Source: Ampelocalamus luodianensis | Lineage: Eukaryota > Streptophyta > Magnoliopsida > Poales > Poaceae | Length of the DNA: 64,000 bases | Direction: 5' to 3' | Assembly: GCA_036346255.1 (NCBI GenBank) | Contig: JAYEVH010000092.1 | Coordinates: forward strand, 62,001 to 126,000 | In this document: one piece after another, positions 21,378 through 34,669 of the stretch | Numbering within the stretch: position 1 is the stretch's first letter | Layout of the letters: each line of letters starts with the position of its first letter | Program-made: the position numbers and the translations under genes | Notes under the pieces: model-generated | What the model was told of the DNA's origin: nothing | Seen by the model: only the letters and a program-made list of their open reading frames with translations | Database searches by the model: none

Positions 21378-22539
21378 CGGTGTGAATGCCCCCCTTGTGC
21401 ATTACTTATGGATCGCACGCGTACACGTCCATTAGAGGTCCAAAAAAACAATAGTGGGTCAATTGCAGATGAGGGTGAAAATACGGATGGATAATGGCTA
21501 TTCCATATTTGTTTTGATATTTTTCCCAGATGCGGATACAAATACAAATATGAATATCCCAGATATGAATACGAATACGAATAACATTGAATATAAATAC
21601 AAAGCATATACAAATAAAAATGAATATGGTCATGAATATTTATCGGAACATGAAAACCCCTTAAATTGTTCGCATTGCAGCAACTGAAACAAAGAATTAG
21701 TTTATACAATCAAACTATTCATCAATTCAATATATGTGTATATGTTTACATCCACTCCCTAACATGTTTTTAATGTAAAATAAGTCAATATACACCACCT
21801 TATATGCTTTATTGACCACTTTGCCTTACTCGATATCTATTGCTTATCTCATCAACATTGCATAATTTATTATAAAATAATGTTTTATTAATATTATTTA
21901 TTTATATGTTTAATGGTTGTGTTTTGGGACTCCCAAGAAAAAAAATGATAGGAGTCATGTTTGGACAAAATCTGGAGAAATATTGGTGCTGAAAATATTA
22001 TTAAGATATTTATATGTTTTTTGGGCAATTAAATGGGCTCAAATGAAAATATTCCATGAATACAAGGTCATAGATCTCATCGAGAGCTACAATTTAGGCT
22101 ACTCATTTGCCTAATTTGGATTTCGAACAAGAAAGTTCTAGTCTTTCGAAGACAATACACATGCAGCCTCAAACAACATATCACCTAATTGCAGATAATA
22201 TAGACAACCAACCTAGCACAAATTCAACATGATCCAGTGCAACCCAAACTTGAACCAAACCAACCTAGGCACATCCTAGGCACAAGCCCAATCTAGACAG
22301 ACCCAACTCAAGAAACCTTCAAGAGAATCCATTTATTTTGGCGAAGAGCCGGAGACTAGAGACTAATGGTGTGTTTGGTTGGAGGGATGACGTTGAATGT
22401 GATGGGATGGTACAAGCAGAACAGGAAGGTCCTGAATTTTGTGATTTAGGCAGGGTGTTTGGTTAGATGTATGAGATGATACTATATTTTTTTTTATTAT
22501 TTGTATGGAACAGTCCATGATGGTTCGAGTTAGTGTTTT
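21378..22539. other. AT-rich intergenic DNA, degenerate hexamer repeat
   Basis: From 21530 to 21640 the sequence is a degenerate array of AATACA/AATACG/AATATG-type hexamers. The rest is AT-rich with no coding character. Two GTGTTTGGTT motifs (22373 and 22457) recall the ends of Tourist-like MITEs, but no complete element could be delimited. Confidence 0.5.
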
Positions 22540-24180
22540 ATAATACCCTGTTTAATTGTACGGAAGAAATTGTTCAAAAAGAGATTTAAACATAGGAAAA
22601 AGGGGGTTTCTGCAGTTCTTTAGCAACCTGGGCCTCGGGCCTTGGCCCAGGAGGCCCATGAGGGGCCAACCACCAATAAAAGGAGGGGAAAACCCTAGCC
22701 CACTCATGTAGCTCTGTGAGTGTCACACTGATACGTTCTCGATGAGACTCCTCCCCTTGCCCTCCCATGCTATTCATCTTCCTCATCGTGGTGCTCTCTT
22801 ATCACTGTCGGTCAAGGAGAAAGGTGAAGGAGATAGGAGAAGAAGAGGGGAGGAGCGTCTTGTGGGGGAATTTAGCGGGCACATGTGTCTCCAAGGGTAA
22901 CGATCGCCTCCCCGCTGGTTTGGTTGATTTAGATTCATAATTTGCCCAAAACGAATTCTGTAGATAATCCCATTAGCTTTCAGGATTGATAAAGAACACC
23001 CTTTTTGGATTTGTAGAACAAAAGTTATGTACGTTTCAATTTGAGTGTCCAGATTGTAAGTCGGGTTCCGACATTAGTTTTGATCTGTGTGCTACTTTTT
23101 GTTAAAAGCAAAATCTGAGTTTCATGCCAACTAGACTTTTGAATGTTATGATCTTAGCTTTCCAGAATGATAAAAATCTTGGATTTTGGTTAATTCAATC
23201 AAAAGTTATGATTATTTCTTTACTCCTGTCTAGTTCTACTGGATAGTTTATGCATTAGAATTTCATCTGAATGTTAACCTAAGTTTTTGGCCGAATTGGA
23301 GGATTCAGCCAACTAGACTATTGTGGAGGTTTTCGTTATCTTTCAGTAGGATCCGAGATCATGTCGTTTCGAGTTTCAGAGCAAAAGATATAATGTTTTT
23401 CGTACCGCTGTCCAGAATAGATTTTCGTTAGCTTGTTGACTAGCTTGATTAGATAAAGTGTTTAATATTGGGTTGTGACATAAATTCTGTATTTTGGTCT
23501 ACATGGTAGCCAAGGATTGTTCCTTTGAGGTCCCGTCATGCATTGGACGGACATAGATCCCCGTCATGCATTGACAAAGCTTAGGTCCCTACACTCGTGG
23601 AGTGCGCGATTGGATCCCCTGTGCCTAGAGGGCACAGAGCTTTGAGTATGTATCGACAGATACATTAATCGGCATTACAGAATTGCAAAGAAGATGAAGA
23701 AAGAGCATTGATGACATGTTCGTTGCATTTCTACATAAAATATGGATTTTTGATATATATTATCGTTGTTCATGATGGGATTGATTATCCCCATTGGCTG
23801 CTTATGATGTTATGATATTTATTACTATTGCACTTTGTCGAGTCGTGGACTCACTCTTTGCCGTGTTGTGCTTTCTAGGTACCTCTCGAGGCATGGCATG
23901 CATGGGAGGGGTAGACTTGGTGCACTTCACACATACGCACTCACAACGATTAAACTAGTTCAATTATATAAAATTCATGGTCTTGATGATTTCTTTAGAT
24001 TCAATTTTGTGACCATCCTTCGTGGTGGATGATTTTGACTGTGATCATAGATGGTCCATTTATGTTCTTAATTCTTCGTCATTCAGGTTTATTTAATATC
24101 ATTTGATGGATTAGAAGGTTTGATTGAATTATCCTATCATCTTTATTGTTTGGTTAGTCAATGATGTTTTAGAGGTAGCT
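22540..24180 (+). mobile_element. Truncated LTR of the same family as the solo LTR at 10201-12421
   Basis: It starts TATAATACCCTG (a decayed TGTAATACCC). It shares GAAGAAATT.TTCAAAA, CCTGGGCCTCGGGCCTTGGCCCAGGAGGCCCAT and the promoter block (AATAAAAGG at 22675) with 10201-10360. It later keeps the hairpin GAGTC/GACTC at 23840-23852, the acceptor CTTTCTAG at 23878 and GGGAGGGGTAGAC. It ends near TTTTAGAGGTAGC, short of the expected terminus, and runs into another LTR. Confidence 0.7.
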
Positions 24181-25680
24181 ATTTGATCATTAGTCGCTTG
24201 AGCAATCGGAGAAGAAGCCGAGGGCAACGCCACCACCTCACTACCGCCGAGCACTGCGACCCGCCGCTAAGTTCCACGCTCATCGCCAAGCCCGCTTTGC
24301 CCGGCCGGGACCTTGGCGCCAGTGAATGGGCCGCTTTCTTCGTCTTCAACTCCGCTGCCTTGGCCCATAGCTCTTAAAGCTTTCGGTGAGTGTTTGTCTC
24401 GCTATCTTATCCTTAGTGATTGTAATGTCTCACTAAGTCTTCTAGCGATTTTAATAAGCTTTTGGTTCAACATCGAGGGCGCACGACTTCGCTCTTCTTC
24501 AAAGAACGGTCAATCATCGCCACTTCATTTCCAATGCCGCCGACCTCCATCGACGCTCGTGTGTGCCGTGCTCCCGGTTGAGGCGACTTCAACGCGCATT
24601 TTCCGATATTCCTCGACCTCTGGCGCCATCTCGCGTGAGCCGTGCTCTTCGCTCTCCGCCTCCGTCCGTCGCCACTTGCCGCATCCTCGAGCCTCTGCGC
24701 AACACCATTACGTTCGTGAGGCCCTTGTGCACCCGCGCGCGTGTCATCCCCAACCTGCACTTCTCGCGTTAGACGATCACCTCCTCACCGCCGCGCCCAC
24801 GCACGAGAACCACTGGCCACCACCGGAGCTTAGGCTAACTAAGGTCATTAGCGTTAATCATTTGTTAGATGTGCATATGACTTGTTGGCCCACACGATCG
24901 TTAAGTCCTTATGCAAAATTGTAGAATACGTTTTCTGAGAAAGACGATTTCTTAATGCTTTTGGATGAGTTTACGTTTTGAAAACCAAGATGTATTCAGA
25001 TAATATGCCTCAGTGCCGCCGCCGGAAGTGGGTCAAGTTGACCTACCAACGCCCTCTCTTGGGTCCCACCAGACACCGATCGTGGGTTGACTGAGCGCAG
25101 GTAGAAAAATGTAATTAATACTTTTAGAAATTTTTGAAACTAATAAAATTTGCAATCAAAATTCAATTAACTCGGAAAATTCATAACTAATGCAATTTAG
25201 CTCAAACTGAATGAAACCAACTTTGTTCGTTCTCATTTTTAGTGTACTTCATCTGGAATAGGTTTTAAGTATATTTTGTGCTGTAAAGTTTTGGAGACAA
25301 ATTGTTGTCTAAAAGGAATTGTTTTTATACAGAAAATTGTTTAACCTTAAAAAATTCATAAGTAAATAATCTTAACTCCAAATTGAGTGAAATTAGTTTT
25401 GTTAATTTTAACTTTTATTGTGTTTTAACTTGGATTAAAGTTGAGACACGTTGTTGTACAGAAAGTTTTGGTACTTGTATTATTTGAACATATGTGTCTT
25501 TAACCTTGTAAAATCCCTAGAAAATTCATATGAACTCGTTTTGGAATAAAATTTTCACCTAAATTCTTCTATAATAATACTCTACCTGCTGTGAGAGTTT
25601 CATGCTTGTTGGATGAGATTGAATATTTGGATATTTTCGATGTTATTCATTCTTATTCGCTCTTTTTGCTCGATCGATAG

Positions 25681-25743
25681 ATTATGACGATACAGGTACT
25701 TATGGGAGTGATCCTCAGCAGCAAGAAGACTGTCTCTAGCAAG
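25681..25743 (+). other. LTR exon-like block with GC donor (copy C)
   Basis: After CGATCGATAG comes a 63-nt block ending CAAG/GCAAGTAG, a near-perfect GC donor. In the shared phase it reads YDDTGTYGSDPQQQEDCL, then a TAG that could be a decayed CAG. The length is identical to 673-735 and 55496-55558 although the sequence is quite different. Confidence 0.45.
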
Positions 25744-26976
25744 GCAAGTAGTCCTCCTTTGATGCATGTTGATCATATTATATTCGTATGCTAATATTTT
25801 AATTTCAAATGTATGTACACATGCTATGTTAACAAGTATTTTCTCGATAGTGAGCCAAATAGATACATGAACCGTAGGTAAACATTCATCCTCTACTACT
25901 GAGCCTAGGTTTATATTCGCTGTGATTTAGAACTCGATGGATGGGCTCTAGTCACATTATATTTATTATGTGAATTGATGTTGCTTAGTAATGCTTAGAA
26001 CAGTAGAATGGGGATCATCGCTTCGGTGATGGTCATGATTATCACTATAACTACTTAGGTCAGGGTGCTCATGTATGTAATCATATTTTAAAAAACTAAA
26101 AACCAAAAATAAAATGATTTAGACTTGAGCACATTGGTGAGATGGTGTGATTGTGGGGTGTGTGCTTGGTGCTGGAGTCAACAAGGACCGAATTACTTGT
26201 CACTGATCTAAGCGTTTTTTTGCGTGCAACCACATGAGGGGCATATGGAACCCCTCTTGACTTAGTACTTTGGGGTGTGTTAATTGATGAGTCGTCAGTT
26301 GTAGGAGAAAAATATTTATGTTGTTGTTCGGCATGTGAGGGGTGGGTTTAGGTTCCTACGCTCGAGGAGCATCGGCAGTCGTTTTAGCCGACCGTTGTCT
26401 CCGACACAACGTATGGGTCCCCGGTTTCACAGAGGATTAACCCCCATACGTGCGACTCTCAATTAATACATTCCATTGGAAAGCATATCGTAAGAATTAG
26501 TCGTGCCGGCATACCTAAGGAAGTGTGCTAAATAGCTTGGCGAAAAGGTGGTCCGACATGTAGGTAAAGTTGTACACCCTCTGTGGTTATAAACTATTCG
26601 AATAGCCTCTTTCTAGGTTATGAACATGCTTGGTTAGGTCGTGCAAGAATTAGACTTCACATTTTGATAAAACTTGACACAGGGTGGTACGAATGGGTAA
26701 TTCGTGCTATTGTTGTGGTGGCTTTGGGTAGTCACCTCTAGGATGTTAATTACGTTTATAATGTTGTCTTACTGTTATTTGAACAATTGCAAACCTGATT
26801 TGATAAAGTGCCTTCAATCTATTACATTATTGCAAATGAGATATTGTTTTGTGCTGAAAATGAGCCATACAGCTTTCTCCATTGAATAAGCCTGTATGTA
26901 GCTATGTATAGGTTTTTTAATCGTAAGTCTTGTGAGTACAATGTGTGTACTCAGTTGCATTGCTTAATTGCTGCAG

Positions 26977-27035
26977 AGGAGATTGACCCCCAAGGGGTTG
27001 ATCAATGTGAGACTGCCTACGAAGTTGACGACTAG
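26977..27035 (+). other. Acidic LTR exon ending in DD-stop (copy C)
   Basis: The acceptor AATTGCTGCAG precedes AGGAGATTGACC. Phase 1 reads EEIDPQGVDQCETAYEVDD then TAG. The first part also forms a hairpin (ATTGACCCC with GGGGTTGAT, two G-U pairs), matching the GTGAG..CTCAC hairpin of the other copies. Confidence 0.5.
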
Positions 27036-27372
27036 CTCGGCGGCCCGGTCGATTGCCTTGTGGGTAAGGGACAAACCAGTCGGCTTTTATTTATCGCCAT
27101 CTTATGGCATGTGTTTCCGCTGCAATAATAGTACTCTGTCTTGTGTTTAGCCATTTGGCTTTCTGTATAAAGTTAAGTATGTTGACTATGTTGTAAATTA
27201 TAAAGACTCGATATTGTAACCAGTGTATGGAATTGATGCTATGTTTTGTGAGGGGTATGTGTACCCCTGTTCTTGGAGGTACATAATATCCCGAGACTCG
27301 AGTTATCTGATTTTTAATACTAGGACCAATGGGTTGGTTCAGTGTTACAAGTTAAGTACCCTGGGTTCTCAC

Positions 27373-27872
27373 AATCATCATGACATGATGTAAGCGGAGA
27401 TGTCATCATAGCCACAGAAGATCATGTAATCACAAAAGCTCATCATGAAGGTGATGTAAGCTCATATGTTAACAAGTGTACTGTAACAAACCGACCTTCT
27501 ACTGTTCATGCACCGTAGCATCAACATTAGAGGGCTATAAATATGGGGTGCCTTCCTTCATGTATGATGCATGGTTGAGAATAGAAATAGAACACTTGTT
27601 CCTCTTTGTGTGTGAGTTATTCTCACCACCAATGGGGATTGGGTGTTATTTCTGAGTTGCCACTCCGTTGTTCTTGTGATTCCTTTGGATTGCTTGAACG
27701 TGTTTGCTCCACGATAGGGAGTAGACGAAAGCCGTAGCATATAGTTGAGTAATTTGAGTGCTGCAGGTTGCTGTATAGAGATGGTGGTTGGCTGCATCAA
27801 TTGCTAGGTTGCACGGGCTAGTTATCCATAATCCTACCTCGGGAAGATCGGGACAACCCCGCCCCCACATCA
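27373..27872 (+). mobile_element. 5' LTR (truncated) of a plus-strand non-autonomous element
   Basis: It aligns with 35337-35833, the 3' LTR of the same element. The TATA box CTATAAATA is at 27535-27543; the 3' LTR copy has lost it (GGCTATAATGGG). The LTR ends CACATCA at 27872. Its beginning is missing, cut at the end of the LTR at 27372. Confidence 0.85.
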
Positions 27873-27874
27873 GT

Positions 27875-27888
27875 TGGTATCAGAGCTC
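27875..27888 (+). other. Primer-binding site
   Basis: TGGTATCAGAGCTC lies two bases after the LTR end at 27872, the standard initiator tRNA-Met PBS core. Confidence 0.92.
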
Positions 27889-28922
27889 AAGGTTGACACG
27901 GTAGGATTTATATCCCTAGTATTTATATAGTTGTTGTTTTCTTTCCTATCCAAAAAAGGCACACAAAAATATTGTTTTGTCGTAGTTTCAATTGAAAATT
28001 TTAGTGAGTTTTGCTAGGTTTTGATCGATTAGAACCTTGCTTACTTGCTGATCCGAAATCTTCATTTGTGTTGCTTTATTAGAGCTATAACCCTCAAGTT
28101 CCAGATTTGTTTTGCTCTTCTGATGGTATTCTGAAAAAAAAAATCAGAATTTCACTTATATCACTGATAGCCAAATCTATCCTTTGCGAATACTTTGCAC
28201 CAAAATTAAAGGCTATGTTTTGAAGTATTGCTCGCTTTGAACGCTCATCCTCTCCAAAGATTGGTTTAGAATATTGTCAAATTCTTGCATGTCATTTTAA
28301 TCTTATTTTTAGCCATAGTACCAACAAAAAAAGGAGCTAAGTATAAAAAAATGCAAATAATGCAAAAAGAGCAAAGATGGAGAAGAAATCTTTGGCCAAT
28401 AATATTTTCTATATATCATTTTTCATTACAAGAAAATGGGAATAGCTTGTGATACTAATGTGCAAATCCATAGCCCATTTTAAAATTGTAATCAAGCTAG
28501 CGCTTTCTTACAACTTCATGCAACACGAGCTATTTTATTCTTCACTTGTATCTTGTAATATAGCTCATTCCATTGGTTGCATTCAAGTTACAATATCTTT
28601 GGTGTGAGTGGCTATAATCTTCACTTATATCTTGAGGTCAGCAACGAAGTATTGGATTCTAGTTTGGATTATTACTTATTATTACAATATCTAGAATTTC
28701 AATTGCATAGGCTAACCCTTCAAGCTCCACATATAGCCATTGTCAAATTACAGCACTTGGGCCTTGAATTATTCAACTCATCACCTACATCCGTCTACCG
28801 CTACCGGAGTACATGCACTTCACCAATCCATCAAGCAATCATAAGAACTTCGGTAAGGAAGAGGTGAGGTTGAGTGATTGCACCTGAATTCTAGATATTC
28901 TTGTTGTTTTTGTTCGCTACTA
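27889..28922 (+). other. Leader of the non-autonomous element, no gene seen
   Basis: AT-rich untranslated leader between PBS and the first gag-like frame. One perfect ATTCTGA/TCAGAAT pair around an A-run lies near 28130-28149. Short frames have no recognisable domain. Confidence 0.5.
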
Positions 28923-30300
28923 ATGATGGCAGGTTATGAGTACGTGGAATTTCTATTCTATGGAAGTAATGATCCAGGCAAGTACCTCAAATGGGAGAAA
29001 CAAATAGAATTGGAATTCAAGCAACACCAATTTGTTTGTTTTAGGAAGGTGTTACGAGCCACCATGGAATTTGAAGAATACGCAAATTTTTGGTGGACGC
29101 AGTATCCAAGAAGGCACTTTGTGAAAATATAGAAAGAATTGAAGAGGACCATGTGAAATGAATTTGTATAATATGATTGGTGCAAAGTAAAGTCAAAAGC
29201 CTTGTTTAATCTTAATCCTCCAATTGAAGAGAGCCATGAGAAGTCTAAAGCCAGGTTTAATCTTAAGCCATCAATTCATGAGAAGACGATCGTGCATGAG
29301 ACTTTCCTTCAACCAAGTGTTGAGTAGTGCTACCCTATTGCTACCCACAACACAAGAGGAGGACAAGGTTGATGGTGAATCTTTGGAGGATAAGATGCAT
29401 CAAAATACACGTAAGAATGAGAGCCACATAGCCAAACTGAGTGAGAGTGCTAAAAACATTGAGTTGTGTCATTCCACCATATGTGTGTTTGAGTGCATCC
29501 AAATTGAGAATGAGAGAGATATACAAAAAGAAATAAGAGAAGTAGATGATAGCAAATATGAGGTTTTTTTTCTGAAACTAACAACTTAATTTCTACTTCT
29601 AGTTGTGTTTCTCTTAGTGTGCAGGTTGACTATGAAGTTAAGGAATTGAAAGATAAAAAACCAACACTAGTTGAAAAGAAGGATGAGGAGACAATAGTAG
29701 GAGGATATATAACACTTGCTGCCCTATTGTTAGATCATAAAGAAATGCAACATATAGCACCTACATCATTTAACAAGGTTGAAATAGGTAATAATGGTTC
29801 TGAAGTGATTGTTCATCAAGGGAAGGTAAGTAAATATGAGAATTATTGTGCTCAATTGGAAATTCCATGTTCTGAATTTTATATCCTCAATTTACATAAT
29901 GTGGAGAAGATCACTCATAAGGAAATTCTTAGTAGGATATTCACTGATGATTCATTATGTCATATCAAGTTTGATCAACCTATTGAGCTAGATAGGATAT
30001 TTGGAAAAGTTTTGAAAATAATGTCAGTGAAGTGTTTCCATAGAAACTACTACACCTACATATACAAATTTTATTTTATTGGAGATTATTGTGTAGACAA
30101 CAAGTGCTATGCGTACAGAATATATATGACTTATGATAATCTTGCCAACTTAAAACTAGAACTAATAGGCAAACAATCTTCTATGTCATGTTTTGTTCAG
30201 CTTCAATCAAATCCAAGAAATAGTGCTTATAGTATAACAATTTATATTGCCTACTTGTTCATCCTTTGCGTCACACACACGTATAAGCAATCAGAATAGC
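28923..30300 (+). pseudogene. Gag-related and unknown coding region of the non-autonomous element
   Basis: From ATGATGGCAGG (28923) the frame reads GYEYVEFLFYGSNDPGKYLKW, RATMEFEEYANFWW and, past a TAG, KELKRTM and NEFV. This pattern resembles the start of gypsy gag (W-E..I....Y...F..YA..WW and W..LK..MR..F). Stops and frameshifts follow. From 29619 a 226-residue frame (to 30296) holds ITHKEILSRIFTDDSLCHI, QPIELDRIFGKV and FYFIGDYCVDNKCYAYRIYM, the same unrecognised module as at 13200-12900 on the minus strand. No protease, RT or integrase motifs are present, so replication would need enzymes from another element. Confidence 0.6.
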
Positions 30301-30567
30301 ACAATTGATGCATGGAAGACACAAAAAAAATCTAGTCTACATTACAAAATTTTGATGTTCGAATGGTGAAATATGATCATATGAGTCAACTGTGTAATTT
30401 AGAACAAGCTATGATGCTACTCATTACTAACTTATTTACATGCTTTCAAAAGTCGAGATGACTTTTTCTCAAAAGAGGAGCATAATAAGAATGCGAAAGT
30501 GCTAATTATACATGCACATTATATATGCCATACAACTCTTGTACCAATCATGATGTGCAAAACAAAT

Positions 30568-33500
30568 TGTAACAGCCCTAAGTTAGGTTTGTGTTTCAAA
30601 TGTAAATTATGAGGAGAAATAAAACTTTTGTTATCTCATGAAGTCATATGGAAGTTTTCCAAATTTTCCTAAACATTTTCAATTCTAGATTTAATTCTTG
30701 TGGATGATTGTTGTTGTCAACAAAATTATCAACCTCAAACTTGTGATCATCCTCTAGGAATATTTTTCCTATCATCTTGATCATCCTATCTACCTCTCTG
30801 AAAAATTTCACCATTTTTAGATTTTGTTTGCTTTTTCAAAAGAGCAAGTCAAACTAATCCAAAATCTGGTCAAACCTCTGGACAGCAGCTTGTGAATTTT
30901 CTTGGGAGAAATATATTGCATGAAAATTCCTGGAAAAATTACACAAGGTTGTCCTCTGTCCCAGTAAGCTCCCATAAAAATTTTAGAATTTTTGGAGCTC
31001 GGGAGCTACCTCTACAAATTCCCAAACCTTCTCTATCTTTTAATTCAAAATCGAACCATTGCTCATCGGGCTCGAACCGAGCCCGACTCAACCTCGATCG
31101 CACCTAATGGACTCGGTCGCACCGCCAGCTGCACCGCGAGCTCGACGGCCGTCGACCGACCGATGCAGATCGTACGGTCGGGCGGCGCTCGGCAATCGAC
31201 CATCCGATTGCATCCTTTCATCTCAACCGCCCATTCGGATCGATCGTTCAACATCTTCTTGATCAAGCCGGACCAACTCGTTGTGCCGCGACATGTCTCG
31301 GCCGCGCCACTTTGTCGCTTTACGACGAGCAGCCCACCCGTCGGGTTCGTCCTCGTCTTCTCCGTGTCTCACCGAGCTCGGGCAATCGCGCATGCGTGCC
31401 ACGCACTCGTCGCCGCCACCTCGTGGACACGCGGTCCGGCCGTGGCGTGTCGCCGGTATTCATCATCTCACCGCACCCACCCATTCCTCGCTTCCTTCAT
31501 TCTATCACCCTCCGACCAGTTCTTGGTTTCGCCGAGAAGAAACCGAGCAACGTCGCCGTGATTAGTGCCGCCACCACCCGGCATCGCACCACCGTAATCC
31601 ACGTTCGCCGCTTCCATTTTGCCCACCGGTCCTTCTCGTCTAGTGAATCGCCAGGTGGTCTTGTCGCCTCGCGTCCGTGATCTCGGTCCCGCGAGCTTCC
31701 CGGCGTTCTAGTGAGTATCATGTTTCGACGCTTGGTTCCTTAGGATCGCATTGCTTCACTAAGTCTAATGATGGGTTCGTTGTCGTCTTTGGTGCATCGT
31801 GGAGGGCGACGACCAGTTCTTCTCAAGCTCGGTGAAGCGCCACCGCCTAAATTTCGCCACCTCCGCTCTCCTCCGCTGTCGTAAGCTTGGGCATCACGCT
31901 CACGAGATCAAGTCGGCTTAAGCGCACCTTCCGAACTCTTCGAAGTCTGCGGCGCCTCTCCGCGAAGCCGCACCTTCTTCTCCGCCTCCGCTCGCCGCCA
32001 CCATCATCGCAGCATCTCCGTGGTCGGCAACGCCGCCATCGGGTTCAAGGGTCTCGTGGAACCCGGGTATCACTCGCCACTTTGAAACCATCGTTCGCGA
32101 GACCATCGCACGCCGCCGCGCCGCCCTCGCGGCGCTGCCGCGGCGAGCCGTGTCCTTCGCCAGCACTTATCCATGTTTAAGTTCGCCATCGCCATGTGGG
32201 TCCCTCTGCAAATCGTGTTTAGTAAACTCTAATCCAACCATTAAATTTCCTCCGAGTCGCTGCCATGTGGGCCCATGCTGTCTCGTTATGGATTGTGTAA
32301 ACTCCGTTGTTGCGCTTTCTATCGGGAGGCGTATTTTCTCTGGGCATGTGTTTGAGGTTTGCGTTTAGTCAAGCCGAAGACGTATTCTTTGGATACGCCG
32401 TCGACGTCACCTTATGCGGGCTGGCTGTCCCGTCACAGCGGCCCGCCATCGTGGTTGTGGCTAGTCGTCGGTAGAAAAAGATTTAACTGCTTTAGAATTT
32501 CTGAATTGGTTTTTCTGTGGTGCTGTTAATTCAATTAAGCTTAGAAAATGCATAACTAATTCAATTTATCTCCAAATCACATGAAACCAGTGCTGATAAT
32601 TTTCATTTTAAATGTACTATTTACTAAAATTAGTTTCAACCATGTCTCTGTTAGCAAAAATCTGGTTTGGATTAAATGGTGTATATTGTATTTTCAAAAT
32701 TAGAAAATTCATATCTCTTTCAATAATTGTCCAAATCCAGTGAAACCAATTTTGTAAATTTTTATTTTTAATATACTAATTATCAGAATAGGTTTTAGTT
32801 ATGTTTCTAATATTAAAATTTGCTAAGTAATTAACTAGTGCTTTGATGTGTATGTTAGCTTAGGAAATTGCTAGAAAATTCATCACCAATTCAAATAAAT
32901 CATTCTCTGTTTCTAAAAATGTGTTAGATCATGTTTAGGCTACTGTGTAAAGTTTTGGTATGTTTTGTTGTTAGTGATTGTTTGAGTTTTGTCGATGTTA
33001 TTTGTTCTTATTCGTTGTTTTGTTCGATCGATAGATTGCGGCGATACCAGATATTCTCGAGTGATCCTCCAAAGACATTGAGCAAAGAAACGCACAAAGC
33101 AAGCGCTTTGATCATGTTTATCCCAGTATTTTAAAAGTCTAATATTTTGTTTCAGCTGTATGTATGCATTGCTTATTTTGTGTTAAATTGATTAGTTAAA
33201 ACCGTAGCTGCATATCCTGTAGGTGAAATATTGATCTCTACTACCTGAGCCTAGGTTACTTGCTGTGATTAGAGTTCGTTGGATGGACTCTTATCACTTA
33301 GTAGGTTACGAGTTCAGTTGCTTAGCCATGCTTAGCTTCCGGTAGATTTGGGCGATCATCGACTTAGTCGATGGTCTTGATCACATGAAATTATTATCGC
33401 TCTTATGTTTGACTTGGGATATGTTAATTACAAAACTAAAACTGAAACGAAAAATGATTTAGACTTGGGCACAACGGTATGCTTGGTGTGATCTGTTGGG

Positions 33501-34664
33501 TGATCGAATGGTGCCCGAGTCGCTTAAGGACCGAGTTACTTGCGCCACCGTCATCGAGCATTTTGCGTGCTAACCACACTAGAGTATATGGGACCTCTCT
33601 TGACCTAGTACTTTGGCGTGTATTGACCGGGTCGCAGGAGGTCGCAGGAGGGATGGTGTTGGGAGCATGGTAGTTGTCCGAAAAGCTTTACCCAGCAAGG
33701 TAGTTGTCTTTTCGGCTTTACCATGTAAGCGTATGGATTTCTATCCATACGAGCGGCTCGTAGTTAATACACAATATTGGAAAAGTCTCGTAGGATTTAG
33801 TGTGGCTGCATACCTTGGAAGTGTGCTCGGCAAAGCGTACCAAGTGTGGGTACATTGGTACACCCTCGCAGGTTAAAACTATTCGAATAGCCTCGCCCTA
33901 GGTTATGGACACGCTGATACGCCTGTAAGGACGAGACCGCAACATTTAAATTAAAACTTGATGGGTGGTACGAATCTGGGGATTCGTGCTATGTTGTGGT
34001 GACTATTGGGATAATCACTTCTAGGTGGTTACTTGTATCTATTTTTATTTCGCAGTTATTTCAACAGTAAAAATGAATTGCAAACTTGTCTTCGAACTGT
34101 ATTACATTATTGCAAATAAAGTTGGCTTTATGCAAATGAAACATAGGGCCTCCACCAGATAAGCCTGCATGTAACATATGAACAGGTCTGCTAGTTCACA
34201 CGTCAGTCTTGCGAGTACAAAGACAATCTTTGTACTCATTGGCTTTGCTTAATGTTTTTGTTGCAGAGAAAGAAGGTGAGCCCCAAGGGCCTCACTTCGT
34301 GAGTTTTGTCGCCGCCGTCAATACGCACGACTAGGCTTGGCGGTCCGGTCAGATGCCTTGTGGGTTGAAGGCACACTCGATTGGCTTTGTTTATAGCCAT
34401 CTTATGGCACTTTGCTTCCACTGTCTGTCTTGTTTTTGTGTATCTTTTGGCGGTCATTCTGTCCGTAATAATTTTCTGTTGTTACTCGCCGTGAGTGTAA
34501 TGTTTGGACTCTATGTTTGGAATGGAGTTGATGCATAATTTTGTGGTGAGGTACGATATCTGCTTTCGAAGTATACATATCTCGAGGCTCTGTTTATTTG
34601 ATTTGTGATGCTAGGGCCTGTGGTTGGTTAAGCATTACAAGCTAAATAAATTGGGGTCCTCACA
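30568..34664 (+). mobile_element. Solo LTR (4097 bp), TSD CAAAT
   Basis: It begins TGTAACAGCCC and ends GGGGTCCTCACA. CAAAT flanks it on both sides (30563-30567 and 34665-34669). The family is that of the long LTRs at 43305, 52828 and 58284 (same termini, same order of internal blocks). It contains a GC-rich leader, the exon-like block 33035-33098 and an intron-like stretch with covarying hairpins. The palindrome is at 33879-33890 and the terminal exon at 34267-34334. It lies in the interior of the element at 27373-35833. The GC-rich frames at 31000-32200 on both strands look like leader, not genes. Confidence 0.95.
34267..34334 (+). other. LTR terminal exon-like block (copy D)
   Basis: After TTTTTGTTGCAG the phase-1 frame reads EKEGEPQGPHFVS and ends in THD then TAG (34332-34334). 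It aligns with 47302-47369 (EEEGEPQGPHF...IWDD) and 63343-63395. Confidence 0.45.
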
Positions 34665-34669
34665 CAAAT

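Larger units (their letters stand above)
24181..27372 (+). mobile_element. 3' 3.2 kb of a long gypsy LTR (copy C)
   Basis: The order of blocks matches the solo LTR 30568-34664 from its GC-rich leader onward: CTCACTAAGTCTTCTAGC near 24430, AT-rich middle, exon-like 25681-25743, palindrome 26594-26605, hairpins, acidic exon 26977-27035, terminus GGGTTCTCACA at 27372. The first kilobase of the LTR is missing. Frames in 24200-24900 are leader sequence. Confidence 0.75.

Noticed and set aside
21530..21640. A CRISPR-like or satellite array
   Set aside because: It is a degenerate AATAC/G/T hexamer run without regular spacers or unit length.
22370..22500. A Tourist-like MITE
   Set aside because: Two GTGTTTGGTT motifs are in direct orientation and no terminal inverted repeats or TAA/TTA duplication could be set.
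24313..24924. 203-codon plus-strand frame
   Set aside because: It is LTR leader sequence; the low-complexity Ser/Pro/Arg composition reflects GC skew, and the frame is not kept in the related LTRs.
27875..27888. A tRNA gene fragment
   Set aside because: The TGGTATCAGAGC stretch is the primer-binding site directly after an LTR end, not a cloverleaf sequence.
31000..32200. Several GC-rich frames of 70-190 codons on both strands
   Set aside because: They lie in the leader of a solo LTR with matching non-coding sequence in other LTRs, and the frames are not conserved between copies.
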